From Calothrix sp. PCC 7716 (lineage in GTDB: Bacteria > Cyanobacteriota > Cyanobacteriia > Cyanobacteriales > Nostocaceae): DNA of 64,000 bases. Positions 17,101 to 27,403 of the stretch are shown piece after piece (within the stretch, counting starts at the first letter, position 1; the number at the start of each line of letters is the position of its first letter). The translations under genes were made by a program, and so were the position numbers. The notes under the pieces were generated by a model. That model ran no database searches, was not told where the DNA came from, and was given only the letters and a program-made list of their open reading frames with translations. The DNA lies in the NCBI RefSeq assembly GCF_019977735.1, contig NZ_AP025018.1, positions 9,366,580 to 9,430,579 on the forward strand, in the 5' to 3' direction.

Positions 17101-17286
17101 AACGAGCGAATCATAAAAATGAAAGAAGCCGAAGCTCGGCGCCTGCAAAGGAATTATGAAACTAGGCGCCGAGAATTAGAGAACCACCGAGAAGCTGATA
17201 TTGTTAGTAAACGAATTGCTGTGGGTATCCTAATAGTAAAACAGGATACAGAAAATGAGCAGCAACTACCTAGAAATAACAACTGA
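14116..17286 (+). CDS. SNF2-family (RapA/HepA-like) helicase, first of island
   Basis: The protein has 1056 residues. A short beta-rich N-terminal domain (1-60, VGQLVCLRAEPSRLGPI) like those of RapA-type enzymes precedes the motor. Motif I is DEVGVGKT (131-138), motif II DEAH (252-255), motif III SAT (282-284) and motif VI QRIGRIDRYGQ (631-641). A long Gln/Glu/Arg-rich coiled coil ends the protein (about 970-1040). SNF2 proteins translocate on double-stranded DNA and are frequent in DISARM-like defence loci. Its 3' end overlaps the ATPase gene by 32 bases, so the two are coupled. GGCGCC is absent from the first ~2.7 kb of the gene. Confidence 0.85.
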   Translation: MQPVFQVGQLVCLRAEPSRLGPIIEILPPVSGQHRYRVFHSLTQIGEYHEEQLLAVDDTSNKFTKITEILTAGQWLEVDKFRAQLTASRLSNPQIDNLYALQAARIQFIPFQFKPLLRFLRAEQPRLLIADEVGVGKTIEAGLILRELQTRQQLEKVLIVCGKKDLVLKWQKEMRRFDEDFRPLTAENLSYCLRESYLDGTWPQQYSRAIVHLELLRMEKYVLGKGKTKSSKYQPGLLGLEPPPKFDLVIVDEAHHLRNPESCSHEVAQFLCEISDAVIFLSATPLHLGNKNLYTLLNLLRPDLFLDETVFNEMVEPNRYINQAIRSIRHQAPGGSWHDAALEALKKAAQTNWGKKVLNKDIRFINWCQRLSKGQNLNDVERISCLRDLEEVHTLAHIMNRTRRRDIGKFTIREPQTVLVPFTQKQQEFYEALLEFRTQMLLQSHDAQIVRFILDTLERQVSSCLPALVPLLDAFISTGRFSSQVASDDDFDEQELELSSELVEQAERLRQLATKLPKEDPKFDKLLEIIQTTVSTHSGPGKVLIFSFFLKTIFYLEQKLQQEGIRIAIITSKTCDEEREMLRERFRYSRENPDAIDVLLSSEVGCEGLDYEFCDRLVNYDIPWNPMRIEQRIGRIDRYGQKSEKILIYNFVTPDTVEERIFFRCFERLGIFQDTIGDLEEVLGNTVQDLTRIALDPNLSQQQAEQKAQQKADNVLRLAEEQRRLESEGNNLLGLDTSFTEEVDTLIAQGRFVKPDDLRQMIAKFLAQPSFGGQITVDSRHPGLYRLRLNKDGRNTLLEKVRELDNFNRTTRMFVDWLEGSEMYWTITFDQQTALENRDTPFVTPIHPLARLATQYWASIDEPLVTQILIHDNSLPSGRYLFSCDLWETVAVRPETQLVSQVWNLERSCLAPPVAGILGRLLSNAEQPSEFLDIEPRSIELAIQQLDEAAHQQRLDALATLRERNDNLLNNKLASLDSYYQSRHTKVENDLRQATNERIIKMKEAEARRLQRNYETRRRELENHREADIVSKRIAVGILIVKQDTENEQQLPRNNN

Positions 17287-20200
17287 CAACATCCGGCGAC
17301 GTGGCGAAGACTTTGATGACATTGGTTCTTTTGTTGCGGAGCAATTGTATAGCGACCGAACTCACTTTATATACGAATTACTGCAAAACGCTGAAGATGC
17401 TCTTGCCCGACGGCTTAAGAGTGAGCCAGATAGCGATTTTCCTAAAAGTGTAACCTTCAAGCTGTATCCTGACCGCTTAGAAGTAAGTCATTTTGGAGAA
17501 AAATTTTCAGAGAAGGATGTACGTGCGATTTCAGATATACTTCGAGGAACTAAAAAAGATAATAATAAACAAATTGGTAAGTTTGGTATTGGGTTTAAAT
17601 CAGTTTATGCCTTTACTTCGACTCCAACAATACATTCGGGAAATGAACACTTTCAGATTGAGCGTTATATCCGGTTATCTGGCATAGAAGCAAGAGAGTT
17701 ATCAGAAGGAGAAACACTATTTATTTTCCCGTTTAATCATCACTCAGAATCACCAGCTAAGACATTTAACCGCATCAATAATTTCCTTAACTCATTAAAA
17801 CCACGTATTCTCATATTTTTACGCAATATTGAAGAAATCTCTTGGAGTGTAGAAAATAATAACGGTCAGACTGTAAATGGATATTATAGACGGGAACCTG
17901 AGCAAATAGATGTTGGTTGTCATCAAGTTTCTATAAAAGGTAAAAATCCAGAGAAATGGTTGATATTTAGTAAGTTAATGCCAAATACTAATGTAGAAGA
18001 CAATGTAAAAGTAGAAGTCGCTTTTCTGCTTGGGCATGATCAATCTACTGGTGCAGAACAAATTATACCTGTGAATACTGGCTCGCCTTTATTTGTATAC
18101 TTCCCCACAGAAATTGAAACAGAATTAAAATTTTTGATTCAAGGGCAATATCGAACTACACCTGCGCGCGATAACATTCTTAGAGATGATGATTTTAATA
18201 AAAATTTAATTGCGCTTACAGCAACACTAATTGCAGAAGTCTTGCCAAAAATTCGTAAACGAGGTTTATTAAAAGTTAGTTTTCTTAACATATTACCAAT
18301 ACGTAAATCTGATTTTGATAAAAATTCTTTATTTCTCCCACTTTTTGATGAAGTAAAATCTACATTTCAACAAGAAAATTTACTACCTACTACTGAAAAA
18401 GGTGATTATATTTCATCACAGCAAGCAAAATTAGCTCGCAGTAAAGATTTACGTCAGTTGTTATCGCAAAAACAACTAAAGCAATTATTCGGAGATACTT
18501 ATAAATGGTTATCAGATGAAATTACTTTAGGTAAAACACCTGATGTGTATATATATATTAAAGATGACTTAAAAATACAAGTTGTTGAGCCAGAAGAGTT
18601 CGGACGACAATTAAATAAATCTTTTCTTGAGCAACAGACAGATGAATGGCTAGCTCAGTTTTATTCTTTTTTAAATAGTCAAGCAGCACTATGGAGAAGC
18701 GATGGAGTATTAAGAAATAAAGCATTTATTCGGTTAGAAGATAAAACTCACGTGGCGCCATTTAACAGAGACTTACCAAATGCTTATATTGTTTTGTTAC
18801 CAAATGAAAAGACAGAATTTCCTATTGTTGCAAAAGCTATTATTTCAAATAAGGTATATGGAAAAGATGCTCTTAGGTTTTTACTAAATCTTGGGTTATC
18901 TCAACCAGATGTATTCGATGAAGTGATGAGTAAAACAATTCCAAAGTATGAACAGGGAATTATTAAAATCACTGATGTTATTGCACACGAGGAAAATATT
19001 AGTAAAATTATACAAGCCTTAAAATATGTATCTGTTTCAAATACTAATAAAGACAAAAAAGAAAGATTAATTCATAAACTTAAGCAAACAAACTTTTTGC
19101 GTACTATTAACTGTGTCAGTAACAGAAAAGCTTATAAAAAGCCTGGTGACAGAATAGGGGAAATAATATATTTTCGTTCTTCTGAGTTAGAGGTTTATTT
19201 TAGAGATAATCCTGAAATTTGGTTTCTGGATGAAACATCACCAGAGAATGAGCTATTTGCTACTCTAGGAGTACTTCATAAAGTAAAAGTTGATTGTAGA
19301 AAACCTGGAATTGATGGCAATGTTATTATTAGTAATTCTCGTGGTAATCATAAACGAGGATTAAAAGGATTTGACCCAAACTGTGAAATAGATGGATTAG
19401 CCTTTGCTTTAGCAAATCCAACAATTGGTAAATCTTTACATATATGGAACACTTTATTAAGAGATAATCTACAACATGTATCAGGTGAAGTTCAATCATC
19501 TACAAATAAAACATTTACTAATATAGAATCCTCAGTCAAAATTGTTTCTAAATTTGGTGCCCTTGTTCGTGATAAAGCATGGCTGCCTGATAAAAGCGGT
19601 AAATTTAAAGTGCCTAATAAATTATCTCTTGATGATTTGAGTGAAGATTTTATCAAAAGTATACCTTTAGCGAAAAGTTTAGGAGTTGTACCAGCGAAGT
19701 CATTGCAAGAAATAGAGGAACAGATATCTAAAATATTGAAAAAGAAAATTAGTATCGAAGAAATAGACTTCTATGTGAAGAATATAGAAGAAATTAAAAA
19801 AATAATTAGAGAAGATAAAGTTAAAAACTTTCATGTTAAAGATACTTCTCATAATACTAAGAATGAGACTCAAGAAGAAACTGATTTAGATTATCTTGCA
19901 GCTCTGAGAGAAGCATTTAACCAACCAGGACAAACAAGGTTGCTTGATAGTCATTTCCCATTAGCTCCTATTCCTAATCCTAAAGATAGAGAAAACAAAG
20001 TAAAAAGTGAAATTAGAGATAGTAAAAAGCAGGAACCTCTTCGAGTAGAGCGTTTCAAAAAAGTGCCCGTAAATCAATGGGAATCAAAAAATACTGAGAT
20101 TGTCAGAGGTTTTCTCAAAAATGTATACGGAGGAAATTGTCAAATTTGTGATAACACTTTTCCAAAAAGGGATGGCTCCGCCTATTTTGAAGGACTTTAT

Positions 20201-20476
20201 ATAGTATCTTTTTCTAAAGCAAGATGGATTGACAGACCAGGAAACGTCTTATGTTTGTGCCCTAACTGTTGTGCTAAATTTCAGCATGGCTCCGTTGAAG
20301 TTAATGAAGACATAGTTGAACAAATCAGGAGGTTTAAACCCCACAATGCTGGTGGCTCAACAGAATATAGAGTAAGTATTCAACTTTGTGGAGAACCAGC
20401 AGGAATTAAATTTAATGAGAGGCACATGATCGAGATGCAGCAATTGACTGAAGTCGCTGCCGAAGACGATTCATAA
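17255..20476 (+). CDS. Sacsin/Hsp90-type HATPase protein with C-terminal zinc (HNH-like) site
   Basis: The protein has 1073 residues. A GHKL (Hsp90-like) ATPase domain occupies about 1-250: N-box ELLQNAEDA (41-49) and G1 box GKFGIGFKSVY (108-118). The middle is long and unassigned. The C-terminus has CxxC at 962/965, then CLCPNCC with Cys at 1000, 1002, 1005 and 1006, in a frame (DRPGNVLCLC) that resembles HNH-type domains of defence proteins. The histidines expected for HNH catalysis are not where I would place them (FEGLYIVS, NCCAKFQHG), so it may be a structural zinc domain. AGGA about 9 bases before the ATG supports the start. It overlaps the upstream helicase, so they probably act as a complex. 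Only one GGCGCC occurs in 3.2 kb. Confidence 0.75.
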   Translation: MSSNYLEITTDNIRRRGEDFDDIGSFVAEQLYSDRTHFIYELLQNAEDALARRLKSEPDSDFPKSVTFKLYPDRLEVSHFGEKFSEKDVRAISDILRGTKKDNNKQIGKFGIGFKSVYAFTSTPTIHSGNEHFQIERYIRLSGIEARELSEGETLFIFPFNHHSESPAKTFNRINNFLNSLKPRILIFLRNIEEISWSVENNNGQTVNGYYRREPEQIDVGCHQVSIKGKNPEKWLIFSKLMPNTNVEDNVKVEVAFLLGHDQSTGAEQIIPVNTGSPLFVYFPTEIETELKFLIQGQYRTTPARDNILRDDDFNKNLIALTATLIAEVLPKIRKRGLLKVSFLNILPIRKSDFDKNSLFLPLFDEVKSTFQQENLLPTTEKGDYISSQQAKLARSKDLRQLLSQKQLKQLFGDTYKWLSDEITLGKTPDVYIYIKDDLKIQVVEPEEFGRQLNKSFLEQQTDEWLAQFYSFLNSQAALWRSDGVLRNKAFIRLEDKTHVAPFNRDLPNAYIVLLPNEKTEFPIVAKAIISNKVYGKDALRFLLNLGLSQPDVFDEVMSKTIPKYEQGIIKITDVIAHEENISKIIQALKYVSVSNTNKDKKERLIHKLKQTNFLRTINCVSNRKAYKKPGDRIGEIIYFRSSELEVYFRDNPEIWFLDETSPENELFATLGVLHKVKVDCRKPGIDGNVIISNSRGNHKRGLKGFDPNCEIDGLAFALANPTIGKSLHIWNTLLRDNLQHVSGEVQSSTNKTFTNIESSVKIVSKFGALVRDKAWLPDKSGKFKVPNKLSLDDLSEDFIKSIPLAKSLGVVPAKSLQEIEEQISKILKKKISIEEIDFYVKNIEEIKKIIREDKVKNFHVKDTSHNTKNETQEETDLDYLAALREAFNQPGQTRLLDSHFPLAPIPNPKDRENKVKSEIRDSKKQEPLRVERFKKVPVNQWESKNTEIVRGFLKNVYGGNCQICDNTFPKRDGSAYFEGLYIVSFSKARWIDRPGNVLCLCPNCCAKFQHGSVEVNEDIVEQIRRFKPHNAGGSTEYRVSIQLCGEPAGIKFNERHMIEMQQLTEVAAEDDS

Positions 20477-20569
20477 TATATTTTCATGTATTTATGATGG
20501 CGCCAGTTTTAAAGAAGCACAATTTAGCTTAGGTAGTATATCATACTTCTTAATATTAAGGGCAAATAA

Positions 20570-23500
20570 TTGGTAATGGCTAATCTGCTTGCTGGTACGG
20601 AAGTTGAAGCACGGAATTTGCGTTGGGAGGTGGTCGGCGCCACCCAGTTAGGGCAACAAACTCTTTACAGGTTACGCTGTTTAGAGGGGGAATTACTTGG
20701 CACCGAATTTGACATCCTCCATCCTTTTGAGTCTGTGGCGCCAATAATTCGTGACTTGCGTCCAGATAAAGCGGCGCCTTTAGCTAATTGGTTAGTTTAT
20801 CATCAAGCTTTTTTGTTAGAACAAGCTTTGGGAAGTGATGCTTTGCTCGCTGTGCAACCAGGTCGTTTGCGTGTAGAAGCGTATCAATTGGTTCCTGTGT
20901 TACGCGCTATTCGCATGAGTCGAGTGCGGTTACTGCTTGCAGATGGGGTAGGTTTAGGAAAAACTATTCAAGCTGGGTTAATTATTACCGAGTTAATGGC
21001 GCGACGGGTAGCGCATCGTATTTTAATTGTATGTCCAGCAGGACCATTGTTGCAGCAGTGGAAGTTGGAAATGGCGGAACGCTTTGGTTTGCGGATGGAT
21101 GAAGTGAACCGAGGTAGGTTAGAAGAAATTCGACGTAGTGCTGAGTTAGGCGCCAACATGTTCGATTATATTCCTTTGGGTATTGCTTCGATTGATTTTC
21201 TTAAGCAAGAGAAAATTCTGGAGTTATTAGAGCGCGCGAGTTATGACATGGTAGTGCTGGATGAAGCGCACCATTGTATGGACTTAGGCAATATTGAAGA
21301 AAGGGAAGACTCTCAACGGCGCCGTTTAGCATCTGTTTTAGCAAGACGTTGTGATTCATTATTATTGTTAACGGCAACTCCTCATGATGGAAATGACCGT
21401 TCGTTTGCTTCGTTATGTGAATTATTAGATTTGTCTTTAGTAGATGGTGTGGGAAATTTAAGAGGAGAACGTTATCGTAATCATGTTGTTCGTCGTTTAA
21501 AGTCGCATATTCCCAACCGTTTTAAAAATCGCATTGTCGAACCAAAACCAGTTGTTACCAATAGTAATGAGCATCCTGATTATGTAGCATTACAACAAGG
21601 TTTACTAGAGTTTTTGGCGCCAGAATTGCGGAAAGCTTTTCAAAAGAAGCGGTATAGCGATGTTTTAGCTTTTCTCGCTTTGCTCAAACGTAGTGTTTCT
21701 ACGGTAGATGCTTGTAAAGCTACGCTCTCAGTAGTTGCAGAAAGATTTCAGCAGCTATTAACGTCTGGTTCAGAAACTCAAGAAAGTCGTCGTCAGCGGT
21801 TAAAAAGTTTGCGGGAATATTATCGTAAGATAGAACGGTTTGGCACGGTAAGTTTTGAAGAAGAACAAGAACAATTTACCCTAGAAACAGAAGAATTAGC
21901 CCAAAAGCTGGCAGAATTACAAAGAGAAGTACGTTCTGAGTCTCGTTCATTAACTAAAATTTCTAGTTTTGTTGAAGCATTAGATAATTTAGTTGATTTA
22001 GCTGATGCTGCAAGTAACCAAGACCCAAAATTACAACAGTTGATTAGAGAAATTCAAGATATTCGCGCGCGTGAAAACAACGCCAATGTTTTAGTTTACA
22101 CAGAATATACAACTTCTCAACGCGCGGTAGCAAAGGCACTGGCAGCAGCTAATATTAGTACAGTGCTGACATTGAGTGGTAATGATAGCGATAAAGTTAG
22201 GCTAGAAATTACCGACCGTTTCCGTAGTGAAGCTAATTTAGTGTTAGTTAGTACAGATACTGCGGCAGAAGGTTTAAATTTACAGCAGCGTTGTCATCAC
22301 TTAATACATTTAGAATTACCATTTAACCCCAACCGTTTAGAACAGCGTAATGGACGCATTGACCGTTATGGACAAGAGTATGACCCAGTAGTACGTTATT
22401 TATTTTTGCGTGGTACTTTTGAAGAGCGAATTTTATTAAGATTAATTGCAAAATATGAACGTCAGCGCGCTTCGTTAACTTTTGTTCCCAATACCTTGGG
22501 GTTAACAACTTCTTCAGATGCTTCTGCCGCGCGGTTATTACAAGGTTTAATGGAAGAAGACCAAAAACTGTTTAAGAATGATACACCGCTATTGGTTGAT
22601 TTTCATTCTACTGAAGATGATAATACAGGCACCGACGCAGCGACAAAGGAACTTTTAGAAGAAATTGACCGTTCGTTAAAGGGTTTCCAGCAAGCAGCAA
22701 GGACACATGCTTGGTTAGGAGATGCAGGAATGAACGCAGAAAAACAATTGTTAGCAAAAGCAACAGAAGCGAGAGAAAAAGGTGCTAGCACTGCTGCGGT
22801 TGACTTATTTAACTTTGTTCGCGATGCAGTTTTACTCGATGGTGGAGATTTTCAAGTCAGTAACCATCCAGAAATTTTTACAGTGCGTCTTCCTTCAGTG
22901 TGGAGTTATGGACTTGATGAGTTACCTGGATATGATGCCGACACTCGTTGTTTACGGTTAACTACTAATATAGATACAACGCGCGATGAGCAAAATCGTC
23001 CCGTTGGTTTTTTAGGTCGCGCGCATCCTTTGGTAAGACGTGCTTTAGATAGAGTACGTAATTTATCGTTTGGTGGCGCCGATAGTAACCAAGATAGCCG
23101 TGTAAGCGCAGTAAGTGCAAATATTAGCACTCATACCTTATTATTTACCTTTTTAGGTAGGGTTGCCAGTGGCGCCGGGTCAGAATTTGAAAGAGTCTTA
23201 GCAGTAAAAGTATCGCTAGATGGGGAAACTCAATTTTACGACCAAGCAGAAGAATGGTTATCTTTAGCAGACCCAAAAAAAGCAATACGAACAAAAGACG
23301 TATGGAAAAACTACTTTGAGCAAAGCTTCCCAACTGCAAAAGAGCAAGCGCAAACTATAGCTCAACAAAATTGGTTATCGATAGCATCCGACTTTAGCGG
23401 ATATCATAATCGCGAAATGGAAATAGAAAAAGCGCGTCAAACCGAATGGTTGCAACAACGTAGTCAAGAAATTACAGGAACAGAAGTAGAAACTGCGGTA

Positions 23501-23752
23501 CAAATTAGTTTATTTGATACCCTAACAGAAAACAATCAACCCACACCTCAATCAAATTGGATGTCTGTAACTGACCCAATAGAAAGGTTAGCACTGTTCG
23601 CAACCGATACAAATCAAACCGCGCGCTTACGTAGCGAAGCTGATGGAGTGTTACGAATTTATCGTCAACGCCTAGCGATGTTAGAGTCAAAATTAGCATT
23701 ACAGGCGCCGTCTGTTTTACCTTTGGGTGTGCTAATGTTGGTTCCTAACTGA
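20570..23752 (+). CDS. drmD: DrmD-like SNF2 helicase
   Basis: The protein has 1060 residues. The order is an N-terminal beta domain, then motif I DGVGLGKT (125-132), DEAHH (231-235), a TATPHDGN segment, a coiled-coil insertion (about 400-480) and motif VI QRNGRIDRYGQ (592-602). Length, N-terminal domain and the ATPHDGN signature resemble the SNF2 helicase DrmD of class 1 DISARM. A DrmMI-like methylase follows on the same strand, separated only by the minus-strand ATPase/protease cassette. The frame can begin at TTG (20570), 7 bases after AAGGG, or at ATG 20576; I cannot decide between them. The gene has about nine GGCGCC sites, so it is host-adapted. Confidence 0.75.
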   Translation: MVMANLLAGTEVEARNLRWEVVGATQLGQQTLYRLRCLEGELLGTEFDILHPFESVAPIIRDLRPDKAAPLANWLVYHQAFLLEQALGSDALLAVQPGRLRVEAYQLVPVLRAIRMSRVRLLLADGVGLGKTIQAGLIITELMARRVAHRILIVCPAGPLLQQWKLEMAERFGLRMDEVNRGRLEEIRRSAELGANMFDYIPLGIASIDFLKQEKILELLERASYDMVVLDEAHHCMDLGNIEEREDSQRRRLASVLARRCDSLLLLTATPHDGNDRSFASLCELLDLSLVDGVGNLRGERYRNHVVRRLKSHIPNRFKNRIVEPKPVVTNSNEHPDYVALQQGLLEFLAPELRKAFQKKRYSDVLAFLALLKRSVSTVDACKATLSVVAERFQQLLTSGSETQESRRQRLKSLREYYRKIERFGTVSFEEEQEQFTLETEELAQKLAELQREVRSESRSLTKISSFVEALDNLVDLADAASNQDPKLQQLIREIQDIRARENNANVLVYTEYTTSQRAVAKALAAANISTVLTLSGNDSDKVRLEITDRFRSEANLVLVSTDTAAEGLNLQQRCHHLIHLELPFNPNRLEQRNGRIDRYGQEYDPVVRYLFLRGTFEERILLRLIAKYERQRASLTFVPNTLGLTTSSDASAARLLQGLMEEDQKLFKNDTPLLVDFHSTEDDNTGTDAATKELLEEIDRSLKGFQQAARTHAWLGDAGMNAEKQLLAKATEAREKGASTAAVDLFNFVRDAVLLDGGDFQVSNHPEIFTVRLPSVWSYGLDELPGYDADTRCLRLTTNIDTTRDEQNRPVGFLGRAHPLVRRALDRVRNLSFGGADSNQDSRVSAVSANISTHTLLFTFLGRVASGAGSEFERVLAVKVSLDGETQFYDQAEEWLSLADPKKAIRTKDVWKNYFEQSFPTAKEQAQTIAQQNWLSIASDFSGYHNREMEIEKARQTEWLQQRSQEITGTEVETAVQISLFDTLTENNQPTPQSNWMSVTDPIERLALFATDTNQTARLRSEADGVLRIYRQRLAMLESKLALQAPSVLPLGVLMLVPN

Positions 23753-25526
23753 GTTTTCAAATTATATTAAATTTCGACTTGTGTTGGAATCTCTACTTGA
23801 ACTTGAGCTTCTACAAAAGAGGTGTAAATGGGAATATTTGCTTGGGTTGTTTCAAAGCTAATAGCCAGGGAATATGGAACTGTAGCATCTGGGTCGTTGT
23901 TCCAACCTTCATGTCCCACTACTGCAATACAAAAAGCTTCCGTTAGTTCAAAGGACTTTACGTAAGTCCAATCTTTTTGGATAGTTCCAGCACTTCTGGA
24001 TACGTCCTTTACTATTCCATGATTATTTTGTTTGCCAAGTGTCCATCTGAAAATACCATCTTTCTTATCACTATCATCAGGTGCATCATGCTTCTCTAAA
24101 ATCCTTTCTAAAAAGCGCTCTGGGTCTTCTCCCTTACCGCTACAATCCCAATCCAGCCAAGTTGAAAGATACTTTCTGCGATTTCTACGTGTTCGACGTG
24201 GTTGTGCTTTGTAAGACAAAGTAACTTCTACCAAAATCTCAACTTCCTCACCTGGAGAGCGTAATTGTTCTGGCAGTTGAACTTGATAAACATGAGCTTG
24301 CCCTGCTTTTATATGGCGTTCTTCTCTTGTAATTAATGTAACGCGATTAGGAGAATTACCTAAAGCACGGTCTACGTCTGGAATACCATAACCTATTTGC
24401 CTTAGAATCGGTAATTTGTCAGCGTTAGAAGTTATTACCCATTCCGGCCATCGGGCTGATTGTACGACTAATGCTCGGTATAAAAGACAACTTACATCTC
24501 TTAACTCAGCAGCAAGGCAGGCAATAATATGGCTAACCTTTGGCGCCGCAAAGGATGTTCCAACAATATCAAAAGCAACTGCTGGGCCACCCTTTAAAGT
24601 TGAGCGAACTAATTCGGGGCAAACTTCTTTAGGACAAGTAATATCAGGTGGTGTACTTTCATTTTTTACCAAATCACCACCATACTCAACAACTTCTGGC
24701 TTAATCGTAGACCAAATTCCTAAGCCAGAGCATGAAAAGGCTGAGGGTCTATCTTCCTGTGATATAGAAGAATATGGTAATGCATTGTAAGAAGCTAAAG
24801 AAATGGAGCCAACGGTTAATGCCTGAAAACTTTGTGCTGGGTTAGCAATTCTACAAGAATCTTCTAAAAGATAATCTGGATACTGCCGACTTGCAGCAAG
24901 ATGATCTTGAACAGATAATCTAGTAGGGCTTATTGTGCCGCTTGATGGTAAATTACCTGCTGCCACAATAAAAAGAATGTCTTTTTCCCATGTGAGATTA
25001 TCAATAGTTGATGCCCAAGCGCTCATGTATTGAGTTCTACAAGGAACGGCGCCTGTTATGGAATGGTTAAAAATTCTTGTTCCCGTTTGGTTGTGATAAA
25101 ATTCTACAATTTCGCCTAATAAATTAGGAGGAAATAACTGTTTAGGAAGTTTGCAGTCAGCACCAAGAATTCTTGCATTTTGAATCCAACAAATAGCTTT
25201 ATCACTGCCACTTCGAGGTATCGTTTTAGGGTAAATTATCGCGCCAGCAACTCTAGTACCGTGCCCACCGTTCTTAACGTAATCAGCAGTTTTATCAATT
25301 TCTCCCGGCACCCAAGACCTTGAATTTGCTGAGTCAACTGCTGCTTTTAAAAGAGAATGCCGTTCTTGAATACCACTATCAATAACACAGACTGTAGGAG
25401 CATTTAAATCAGGTGATTCTAGCCTAAATACAGGTGTTTCAAGATTATCTGATGTTTCTCGTATAACGATTTCTGCAAACTCATCTGGCTCACTGATATC
25501 AAAAATGTAGGGGAAGTTAAAAACTA

Positions 25527-26543
25527 CAGCAGATTGCAGGTAAATGAGGTACAATAAGAATGGCGTGCATCAACAAATACAATGAAGGCTTACTCAACCG
25601 ATTTTCGAGAAAAAATAGTCAAGGCTTACGAGCAAGGTAACACCTCAGTCAGAAAGGTTGCCTCTAGATTCGATGTTAGCAAAAGCTTTGTCCAGAAATT
25701 GCTTGAGATGAAGAAAACCGAAGGTCATGTAGAACCACGGAAGCAAGGTGGAAGCATGAAAAGCGAGTTAGACTTTTATCAAATCCAGCTAGTTGAAATG
25801 GTAGAAAAATACCCAGACGCAACTTTGACTGAATATTGTGAATATTGGGGTCAAACTTATGATATGTGGGTCAGCACTAGTGCGATGTGTCGCGCGCTGC
25901 AAAGACAAAACCTGACACAAAAAAAAAGACGCTACGTAGCAGCCAAGGTGCCACGGAAAGAGTTCAGAAGCTAAGACTTGAATTTTGGGAAGAAGTTAAA
26001 GCTATAGACCCAGAAAACTTAGTTTTTTTGGATGAAATGGGCGTTTTACTAGGTTTAACACGAACTCATGCTCGAAGCTTTCACGGACAAAGGGTATATG
26101 ATTTAAAACCATTTTATCGCGGCGCCAAAGTAACTGTTATTGGAGCGATAAGTTTAAAAAAAGTGTTAGCTGTTATGACAATGAATGGCTCAATGGATGG
26201 AAATGCATTTGAAGTATTTATTGAACAATGTTTGCTTCCCCAATTGTGGCCAGGTGCCGTAGTTGTAATGGATAATGTACCATCTCATAAAGTAACTGCA
26301 ATTGAACCTTTAATTCAATCCGCCGGCGCCAGCGTTCTTTATATGTCACCATATTCTCCTGATTTTAATCCAATTGAACTTTGGTGGTCACAACTTAAAG
26401 CTTTTTTACGTCAGTTTTCTCCAACTACATCAAAAATGGTTGATATACTTATTGCAACGGCTCTCGACCTAATTAATCCAAAACATATAAAAAATTGGTT
26501 TACAAATTGTTGTTACTGTACCTCATGAACCTGCAATCCGCTG
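25527..26543 (+). mobile_element. IS630-family insertion sequence, 1017 bp
   Basis: The ends are long inverted repeats: CAGCAGATTGCAGGTAAATG inward from 25527 matches the reverse complement from 26543 (CAGCGGATTGCAGGTTCATG), followed by GAGGTACA in both. TA dinucleotides flank the element (25525-25526 and 26544-26545), the target duplication of the IS630-Tc1 group. It carries the two overlapping transposase frames and splits the subtilase gene. Confidence 0.9.
25582..26528 (+). CDS. IS630-family transposase, two frames joined by programmed frameshift
   Basis: ORF A (25582-25974) holds the paired helix-turn-helix domain (KAYSTDFREKIVKAYEQG; VRKVASRFDVSKSFVQKLL). ORF B (25887-26528) holds the DDE nuclease: D in VFLDEMG, D in VVMDNVPSH and E in NPIELWW. 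A run of nine A at 25919-25927, inside the overlap, is a slippery site typical of this family and would fuse the frames. The stop lies within the right inverted repeat. Apart from the expected frame change it looks intact, so the element may be active. Confidence 0.85.
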
Positions 26544-27403
26544 TAAATCCTTCAATCCAATACCTGAAATTCTAACGCGACAAGAAAAACTATCTGATAA
26601 CTCTGCTGATTTTGGTATATTTCCATCAACGATATTTAAAATTTCTCCGTTATATAAACTTACAAAATCTGTAAATTCATCTTCCCTTTGTGATTTTATG
26701 TTATCCCATTCTTCATAAGTTAGGTCACGTTTATTTATCCAATTATTAACTCTCTTTGTGTAATTTTCATTATTTTCGTTTTTTTTAGGCTCTGGACAAT
26801 TAGGCAACTGTGATTTGGAACCGACACAAGCTATCCCCACATCTACAAGATATATTTGACCATCTTGTATAGAATCCCATGAGTTAAGTAATTCTGGTGA
26901 TAATATATATTCTGGGCGCCGACTACCATCAATAATTTCCCATATTGCTGCAACTGTACCACCACCTCGCTTTTCCTGAATAAACAACTCAATCTTTTTT
27001 TGAAGTTCGCTAAAATCATCATCTTCAACCGAAGCTCCAATAATATATCCATCTTCTAATTCGGCAATTACCTCTATTCCATATGTTCTTAAATCTTCAG
27101 CGTCAAATACAACTGGGTCAACTTGTAAAATAATAGGTACAGCTTTTTCTGGTAATGGAGGTTTTCCTTCTTCTTCCCGTTCGTCTTGAATATTTCTCCA
27201 GCCAGAGATTAAAGAGTCTAATGAACCCTTTAACTTTCTACTATGTCCTTGGCGATTACCTGCATTGGCAAGTGTTATTTGGTTTTGTTTTCCTCCTCCT
27301 CTTGGAGGTGATGCGCTTCCTTCGGTTGTCAAACGAAGTTGAATATGTGGTAATCGCTCCGAACGTTCGACCATTTATTTCTCCATACACACCAAACATA
27401 ACT

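Larger units (their letters stand above)
23767..27374 (-). pseudogene. Subtilisin-like protease (IetS-like), interrupted by an IS630-family element
   Basis: Two minus-strand frames are one gene: 27374-26546 (N-terminal ~277 residues, Lys/Glu-rich, unassigned) and 25524-23767 (S8 protease). Removing 25527-26543 and one TA joins them in frame as GLKDL-VFNFP and gives 862 residues. The catalytic triad of the rebuilt protein is D326 (VCVIDSGI), H365 (GGHGTRVAG) and S601 (GTSFAAPKVSH). No signal peptide is seen, so the protease is cytoplasmic. It follows an AAA ATPase gene by 29 bases; the pair resembles the IetAS ATPase/protease defence system. In its present state the product is split and probably inactive, because the IS adds stops. 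An unrelated ATG would allow the protease half to be made alone. Confidence 0.8.
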
